64,000 nucleotides of DNA from Nephrocerus scutellatus (lineage: Eukaryota > Arthropoda > Insecta > Diptera > Pipunculidae). The position numbers and the translations under genes were made by a program. Shown here in pieces: positions 40,201 through 49,200 of this stretch; the stretch's first letter is position 1; each line of letters starts with the position of its first letter. A model generated the notes under the pieces. That model had not been told where the DNA came from, did no database searches, and saw only the letters and a program-made list of their open reading frames with translations. The stretch is from the NCBI GenBank assembly GCA_947095585.1, contig OX352761.1:34997777-35061776 (forward strand), given 5' to 3'.

Positions 40201-43200
40201 GCCCACAAAAATGCTCAAGAGTAGGCTTTCAAGTCAATCAAGTCAGCGAAGTCAACAATGCCGCGCAACGAAAGTTTGTTGAACCAAAGATCAACGGCAC
40301 GAACTTTAAGCTACAACTCGACACAGCATCAGCCATAACGAAAAGAAACTGGAGCCGCTTTGGAAACCCAACCCTCCAGAGTATCTCAAAACCAGCAGGC
40401 AGCGCATCTGGAGATGAAGTTCCGCTGCTTGGAAGTTTTCAATGAGTCATCAAGTTGAATGGGATTGAAGAGTACGCTGAGTGATATGTAGCTAATCGAG
40501 AAATTAACCTATTCGGAATTCCTTGGTTCCGTGTCCGTGAACAGCATCAATAAATTTCAGGACCTACGCAATTTCTCAAGTGATTCGCATGAAATTCGGT
40601 ATGTCGGACTAAGACTGTAAAACTTGTTCCCATGGAAATTCTGGGATATGGTTATAAGGAACTGGAATTTCTGGAACTAATCAATTTCTCAAGCGACTGT
40701 TCTGTTCCTTTGAATTGTATTTAAGTGATCTAGTTTTGTATCTATTTTGTTTACTGCCGTATATGCATGTTGTTTAATTCTTATCTTTACCTTGTCTTTA
40801 ATGACCATATAACTGTCCCGCGTAAAAATTATTGCTGAGAGCTCTTTTAAGCTATCATTTCCTAAAATGGTTAACTTATATAATACACAAAACAAGAACC
40901 AATAATATAATCAAGTATTTTCAGTATTGAAAACTTCAGAAACTATCATACCATAATTTATTTGATATTCCAATTACTCAGCATGGATCAATTGCACGTG
41001 AAGCAAAAACCAAGAAATAACAACAATTAATGCTCTTGTTTCGAAAATATCATGCAATGCTACACAGGATGCTTCGTTGCCTATTCTATTATCTACTAGT
41101 TGAGTGCCCGGCGTTGCACGGGTGTAAAATTTGACGCCAATATCGCCTCCAAACAGTCCCCCCTGACCCCATCCGCAAAGAGGTGTCTTATTATAACTAT
41201 TTATCTCAGCGATCCTGAAAACTATGGGATCGACAGTAATATCGACACCCCTCCCCCTCTTCATCGAACCCCTAGCCGTAGAGGTGTCTTACCATCACTA
41301 TTTACCGCAGCGACCACGAAAACTATAGAATCGACACTAATATCGGTTAACCCCCCCCCCCCTCAGTAATCGACACCATCCCGATAGAGCTGTCTTACCA
41401 TCACCATTCAACTCAACGACCCCGAAAACCATAGAATCGAAACTAATATCGATCACCCCTCTCCACCGTTATTTACTTTACGAAAATAAACTGGAACCAG
41501 TTTAGATCAGAAGTCGAAGCTGGACTTCAAATTCCAGCGGCATGTAGAAATCTGGAGAATAGTGAAATTGATGATGCTATCAGAAATTTCGAGACTTCAG
41601 TGAATACAGCCATAGATCGACAGCAAACTGTTCGCTCTAGCAGGGATCGCTTTCAGCATCTACCTGAGAATATTCAGGCAATATATGCTCACAAGCAAAG
41701 GCTAAGGAAACGCCTTCAGAGGATCTTAAACAGGACTCTCAACACTGTTAATGACGAATATCAGTCTGTATCTTCGCAACTGCGTTGTACAGTAATCATG
41801 CTTCGTCAAGCTGTGCGAAGTTACCAGGAAGATGTACTGACCAAACGACTTCAGAACATCAAACCAGGCCAGGATGCTTTTAAAAAGCTGAATTCTGTGA
41901 TCGGAAAACGTATTTCTATTCCAGAAAGTATTACGTTTGGAGAGCAAGTAGCATCCAGTCCTGTTGAAAAAGCCGAAGCCTTTGCCTGTCAATTCGAAAG
42001 GAGCTTTACAGACCGACCACCAACACATCTTCCAGAATTCGTAGAGCAGGTCGAACGTCTTGTGGAAGACACAACTTCCCCAAGAAATTTTGTAGTGCAG
42101 TTCAGCGAAAACAATCCCGCAAACGCACCCGTAGACGTGGATATGTTTGCCGGGACATCTGTTGTCAGTGATTTAATTAGGAGTGGAAACTCTAAAAAAT
42201 CATCGGGCACTGACGGCATTTCAAATTTTCTGCTTAAAAAGCTGCCGGGTTTGGCAATTTTGATGTTAACCATCATATTCAACAATTGCCTTAACAATGA
42301 ATACTTTCCAGACAACTGGAAGGTAGCCAAAGTAGTACCAATACTGAAGAAAACTGACCGCTCCAGTGTAACTGATTACCGCCCCATAGCTTTACTGTGT
42401 TGTATCAGTAAAGTATTGGAGTCTTTGATCCGTAAAAAGATCAATGCGTATTGCTCGGAAAGAAATCTTATTCCTTCCTTTCAGTTCGGCTTTCGAGAAA
42501 AGCACTCTACGATGCACCCTCTGATGAAGCTTCACAGTAACGTCACTCGAGGACTGAATGTCAAAAGTAGTACAGTAGCCTGTTTGTAAGACATCGAAAA
42601 AGCTTTCGATAGCGTCTGGACAAAGGGGCTTCTGTACAAACTTATTGGATTTGGTTTCCTCAATTATATTGTGAAAATAATTAAAAATTTTCTTTTTAAC
42701 AGGGTCTTTTTTGTACAGGTGTATGGCAGCCTATCGACAAGGAAAAGGATTAAAGCCGGAGTTCCCCAAGGCTCCAGACTTGGACCAGTCCTATTTAGCA
42801 TCTTCACGGCGGATCAACCTACCAATACAGCCGGAAAAAGGACCATGCTTTCCGCGGATGACTCCATCACGTATGCCGCTCTCCTGAGATAGCTGCCCGA
42901 AGAGTGGAGGAACACCTCCGAAATCTTTGGGAGTACTACCTGAAGTGGGGACTGAAGATCAACGCCAACAAAACGGAACTCATCTGCTTCCGAGTACCAG
43001 CAACCGAAACAAGGAAAAGAAAAATCGCAAGCCGGTGCAGAGCCTTAAAAATTACCCTTCCGGATAACACGACAATAAACACCAAGTCAGAGACTAAGTA
43101 CATGGGAATCAACTTTACTGAGAGGCTCAAGTTTAACTCTCACATCGATAAAACAATGAAAAAAGCGAACTACGCTCTTCATTTTGTGCACCCGCTACTA

Positions 43201-46200
43201 AAAAGACGAAACGGACTTTCCAACAACACCAGGCTGCTTATCTACAAGCAGCTCATCAGGCCAGTGATAACCTATGGCTATCCCATATGGTTCACCGTCT
43301 CACCAACAACGATGAAGAAGATCTCCCTATTTGAAAGGAAGGTACTTAGGATCTGTACAGGACTCTGGAGGGTGCCAAACAGCTATAAGTTTGTGTCGAC
43401 TGCAAGACTTTACGAAGCGGCAGGTCTGCTGCCAATAACCGACCACTTGTTCCAAATGGCAAAGTGGTTGATGGGTTGGAAACACATCCTAGTCCGGAGA
43501 TGCAAGGACTGAGAATCGAGGAAATCGAGCCAAGCCACCGCTATATAAACATCAGAGGATTCACAGATGCTAGATTCGACGACATCTTTAATAATCAAGA
43601 CGTCTCCTTCTACGAGAAGGCCAGCAATCAACATTACAGAGGCTGAAGATCGCCCTGTTTATACCCTCTCATATTCTTTTCATTTTTATTTTATTTTAAA
43701 ATTTATTGTTTAAAATTGAATTGCTTTAAATATAACTTGTAGTAGACTAAGTAGTCAAAAATATTGTTTAAATATAAGCAATACAAAATAATCAAAAAAA
43801 TTTAAATACGTCGGGTCCCTATTGTTGAGCCGACACTTGTTAATAATAGTTATTTATAAGTTTAGTTTTAAGTCAAAATTGTATGTTACTTAAATGTTTA
43901 ATAAAATATCTTAATCTTAATCTAATCCGAGTTCAATTGAATTATGCGTATGTAGGTAAATATATAATACACAAAACAAGAACCAATAATATAATTAAGT
44001 ATTTTCAGTATTGAAAACTTCAGAAACTATTATACCATAATTTATTTGATATTCCAATTACTCAGCATGGATCAATTGAACGAGAAGCAAAAACCAAGAA
44101 ATAACAACAATTAATGCTCTTGTTTCGAAAATATCATGCAATGCTACACAACATGCTTCGTTGCCTATTCTATGTGTTTCCTGAAACGTGTTGTGTGCTT
44201 CAGCTTCGGCTTCGCCTGACGTTTAAGAGTTTAGCCATATGATTTTAAAGCTTCCTATCATAATGTCGCTTCGGCTTCAACGTTTCGTTTGGCAATCGTA
44301 AAGAAAATCGTAAAGCTACGTAGAAAGCTACAAACGGAAGCTCTAGTTCAAAAGTGCTGAACATTTGCTTTGCCTGACAGCTCAACAGCTGTGAAAAAAC
44401 GACACCAAACAAAATTATTTTGTGCGGGAAATTAGTTATATGAGAAATGTCATTCAAAGCAAATTCAAAGCGGTTGCTCAGTTTCAGGCATTATGCCTGA
44501 AACACAAACACGCTTCAGCTTCGGCTTCGTTGCGTTACGAGTTCAATTTAATTTAATCAATATTGATTATTATTAATTTTTAAGTCCTTTAATAAATTTT
44601 TTTATTTAATCGTATTGCTTAATTATAGACTTAATTTAATCGTATTAAAAAATAATAATATTAATATTTACCAATAGAATAGAATGAAGCAAACATGTGC
44701 AGTAGTAGTGATAGTATAGTCTCTGTTCGTGGTGTTCTATCGATGCTCTGCTCTGTTTATTCTATTAACATTGCATAAAATGATACAGTGCTTTGTGATA
44801 GAGAGAAAAAGTACGAATGTTACAAAAAAGAGGCAAGGACATTTACAAGTTGCAAGCGACGTTGCTATTGCTGCTATTTCCTTTTCTTTTGGTTTATCTT
44901 ATCCTTACTCATGTATACAGTAACTAGAGTGGAGTTCGATTGCTGGTTTGATATTTGATGGTTGGTTTGATGTTCGATGGTAAGTTGGATGTTGCCATTG
45001 AACATTGAACAACGAATCTACCATCGACCATTGAGTCAACCATCAAACATCATACAAGGCATTAAACATCGGTTCAAAATAACTATTCGATCAATTACAG
45101 AAATAAGAGAACAATGCAAAAGAAATTTAATGATAAATAATTGGCCCGCATGTTGCAAAGCGACATTCTTACCATACCATTTCGAAGCATGGGCAGCACT
45201 ACTCACTACTTTTCTCTTCTAATTTAATTTAAAACTACTCAAATTTTTTATGAGTTGAAATTAAAAGCTGCATTACTGTGTTTGGGCAGTGATATGCAAT
45301 ATCCAATATGCAGCCACTTCAAAGTAAGTGGTTATGTACCTTTAAATTCATTTATAAATAATTTATTTCATTTATTGTGATGTGATAAGCACTGTCATCT
45401 TTTTTTTATAATACGAAAACAGCTTTAGACCTATCTTTGGACGTACCGATCAATTCAAACATTCCTTCTTTAGCCGCTAAAAAATTTTATGGAATGAATT
45501 GCCCGATTCTGTATTTCCGCATGTGTATGACATTCAGTCATTTAAAATACATGTGATTATGGCTTGGCAAAGTTTATATTGAAATTACCGTGGAATATAA
45601 TTAGTATTTTACCCCAATTGTTTTTGGCCAATAAAGCTACACCCTCTGAAATATACTCGTATGCCGTCTAAACGTCACTATACCCCATGTGAGCCCGTAA
45701 ACCAAAACCCTCTATAGAGAAGTAGTAGTGTAGTATAGTCTCTGTTGGTTAGTTCTCTGCTCAACTCACATTACATTACTAATTGAATTGAATTAAAAGG
45801 TTTAAACTAGGAAATTATTTTATAACAACATAAACTGGAAAACTAAAGATACACTTTAATTTAAGTTAAATGTACACACATAAAAATTAAATAAAATTAA
45901 ATAAAAAATAAATAAAAAATAAACAGCGCATTGTCAGTAAATGTTTGTAACCGTGATCACGCTCAAAACCTTTGCGGCCGTGTAGACGACACAGCCTACC
46001 CTGCTCTTTTTAAATTCTCTATATTAACTTCACTTGTTTGTGGCTGGCTGGCTGGCACACCAAATCTTGTGATCAATTTTTAACCCACTTCCTAAAGCCC
46101 GATTTTGTTGAAATTTTTCACACATATGTATCTCCCATGACAACACTTTCTATTAAAATTGAGCGGGTTCGGGGGGCTTTTATACTTCAAATTTTATACG

Positions 46201-49200
46201 CATGTGTATCTCCGATGGACAACACTTTTGTAAAAAGTTAGAAGTGATCGGGCCCCGGTGTCGGGAGCTCTCCATTACAAATTGTTTTAAAAATCTACCC
46301 GATTTTTTTCAAATTTAATACTCATGTGTACCTCCGATTAGGAAAATAATTTGGAAGAGCTCGGGCTCCGGCGTCGGGGTCGATGGACAACACTTTTTGT
46401 AAAAACTTGGAAGTGATCGGGGCCCAGGGTCGATAAAAAAAGTACCCGATTTTCATCAAATTTTATATGCATGTGTATCTCCGATGGACAACACTTTTTG
46501 TAAAAATTTGGAAGTGAATGGGCCCCACTTTAAAAACAACCAATGTAAATGCATGACGTTCTGGCTCATTCAGTTAAAGTTTCATAAAGCTATCGTTGGC
46601 TTTTTCTATTAAAATTTTGGAATTCACCATTGCATTCCACATGAACCACTGTTTCTTTCTTTTTTTTTTTCTCTCACTGCCATATGGGATCATTTTTACT
46701 GTGTGAAATTCCAGTGTAGAACGTGTTATGATGAATAAAAATTTTTCTTTGGAACAAGCTGCCTAGTTGCGAGTATGTTAGTATGTTCTATATTTGAGTT
46801 AAACTCATATTAATTCTATTACTTCGGTTAAAAAAACCAAAGTATTGAAACTACGCAGAAAAAATACAAAAACAAAGGTATCCCGAAATAATGTTTTCTC
46901 GACTTTTCAGGCAAAAAAAAAATTCCTTCGGCATATTTCCAGAATGGAAAATCCGCTTTTCAAAATTATTTTGCTATATTCTTTCTATATATATATATAT
47001 ATATATTCTGTATACTGGCTTTAGCACAGCCCTCAAATTGTTGACGATAACAAGCCAGCTGTACAGCACTCTTAGCTTTTGATATCATTTCACGCTTTCT
47101 GCACGCCCCTCTTCAACCATTGGAACTCGAACAACAACGTATGTTTAGCACGTTAAATTCTGATCTTGAGAGCATAACAAATTGGGGACTTCACAATAGA
47201 GTTGAACTGGACGCTTCCAAAATCCAAAACCCAATGCTGTCTTCTGTCGTCTAAGCGTAATTTAAATCCCCAACCTTTATCCATAAATGGATCTTGCCTC
47301 AACGAAACTGAAAAACTCTCAATACTCAATAAGAGCAACCTTCATTGGACGTATTTAATACGCATGGTGTCACAGCCAGGGTCGAATTACGACATCAGTT
47401 AACGACTGAATGAAATCCATACGTTAACGAGTGATCGAGTATTTACATTGGGATGATCACTACTCGTCACTCGTCCACGTAAGCGATCATGCCAAATCAA
47501 CATTATTCAGTCACGTATGTGGTAATTGTTTCATTAATTTTTTCGGTATTCCGAAAGAATATATTATCTAGGGTTATATTGGCACTTTTTGCGTTGTTGA
47601 ATCCATTCAAATTTTAAATGCATGTGTAACTCCGATGGACAACACTTTTTGTAGAAATTTGAAAGTGAAATGGCCCCAAGGGCGGGGGGCTCTCTAGCAA
47701 AAAATTTAAAAAATTTACCCGATTTTATTCAAACTGCACATTGTGTATTCCCGATTAGAGAATTTACACGAAAAATTTTAATTTTTATGGGTTGTTTTTT
47801 GTTATTTTAGTTTCTGGTCGAATTTGACTATTCGAAGGTAGACATTCCAATATTTACAATTTTTCGATGTTTTATGCGATATAAGTAATAGTTTCTTCTT
47901 GTCAATATCAATATTAATCCTTTCTTAATATTTGTAATTTAATTGTTTTGGTAACATAAACCTAACATAACGATAACTCTATACTTTTTTCACACGCCCA
48001 TACACGAAAGTGACTGTTTCATACACTATAACCTAGCCTCGAAAGAAGCCGTTACACACTCTAGTGAGTTAACATATAAAATACTTTTGTTAGTTACTGC
48101 AGTCACACATTACCAGAGTAATTTTGAATTGCGCATGGTTTAGCAGAAATATAGCGTATATTACTCGCGGAAAGTGCTCCACTTTCCTCGCTCTTTATGT
48201 AATATACTATACCCACACAAGCACAAGCGTTGTACGTAAGTGGAAACATGTGGTTATGATTCAAGTTTATTTAAGTGCTCATCCTATTCTTTATTCGATG
48301 TGATGTGACGAGCTAAGCGTGTATTCAATGTTTTGATATTGATATTGTAACATTTCCTACAGAATCATGAAGCGCCTTCGTAACCAATTCATATAATGGA
48401 TTTGCACCTTCTGAAAAGTGCTGATGTTGATTCAGATTGACGTTAAGTGAAGGAAATAAAAAATTACGAGAAAAAGCGTTTTCTTCCTGGTGGTTTAAGT
48501 TTAGCTTTCAATATCAACACAGTTTTAAGTGTACGTATGAAGTGAGTTCCTTAGGAAAGTCAATTTTAATATATAATATTCGGCACGACAGACCATTTTG
48601 GTCCAAGGCCTGGCTTCTCGCGATCCGAACGGCGAATTGAGAAGCTTTCCGTGACAAGTTATTACTCTCGAACGTTTGTCAGACTTTCGCGAAAGGTGGG
48701 ACACCGTGAAAAATACTTTTGGTGTTACTGGGATTCGAACCACGAGCCCCCTGCTCAGAAAACCATTATCCACTGAGCCACGGCGCCCACAGTCAATTTT
48801 ACTTGAAGACAATTTTCAGTAAACAATTATGCAAAAAAGGTATCGAGTTGTTTGTTTTGCACACTTTGAATTACATTATTTTTCACTGGTTTATGTTGTT
48901 TTGTTGTTTTTCTTAAGTACAATTTACCGCACGAATATTTCTTAAACAAATTACCTTCACGATTTAGAAGGCAATTGGCATATGTTGTTAGCACCACTAA
49001 TAAAATAGACGAATTTCGTAAAGTCGTAACCAACAACAGAGAAACACATAAACTTTGTACAAACACAACGCAACTCTACGGTTTCCCCGATACTAAAAGG
49101 TGTTCAGTAGAAAAGAATTTGTGCTGAGCACGCAGAATGAATTCTTTCTCTAGAACATTGAAAGGCATAAGACAAGGATAGATAAGACTAGTGGAATATA

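Noticed and set aside
48720..48795. tRNA gene on the minus strand
   Set aside because: Perfect A and B boxes but joined to the SINE body found in three other copies.
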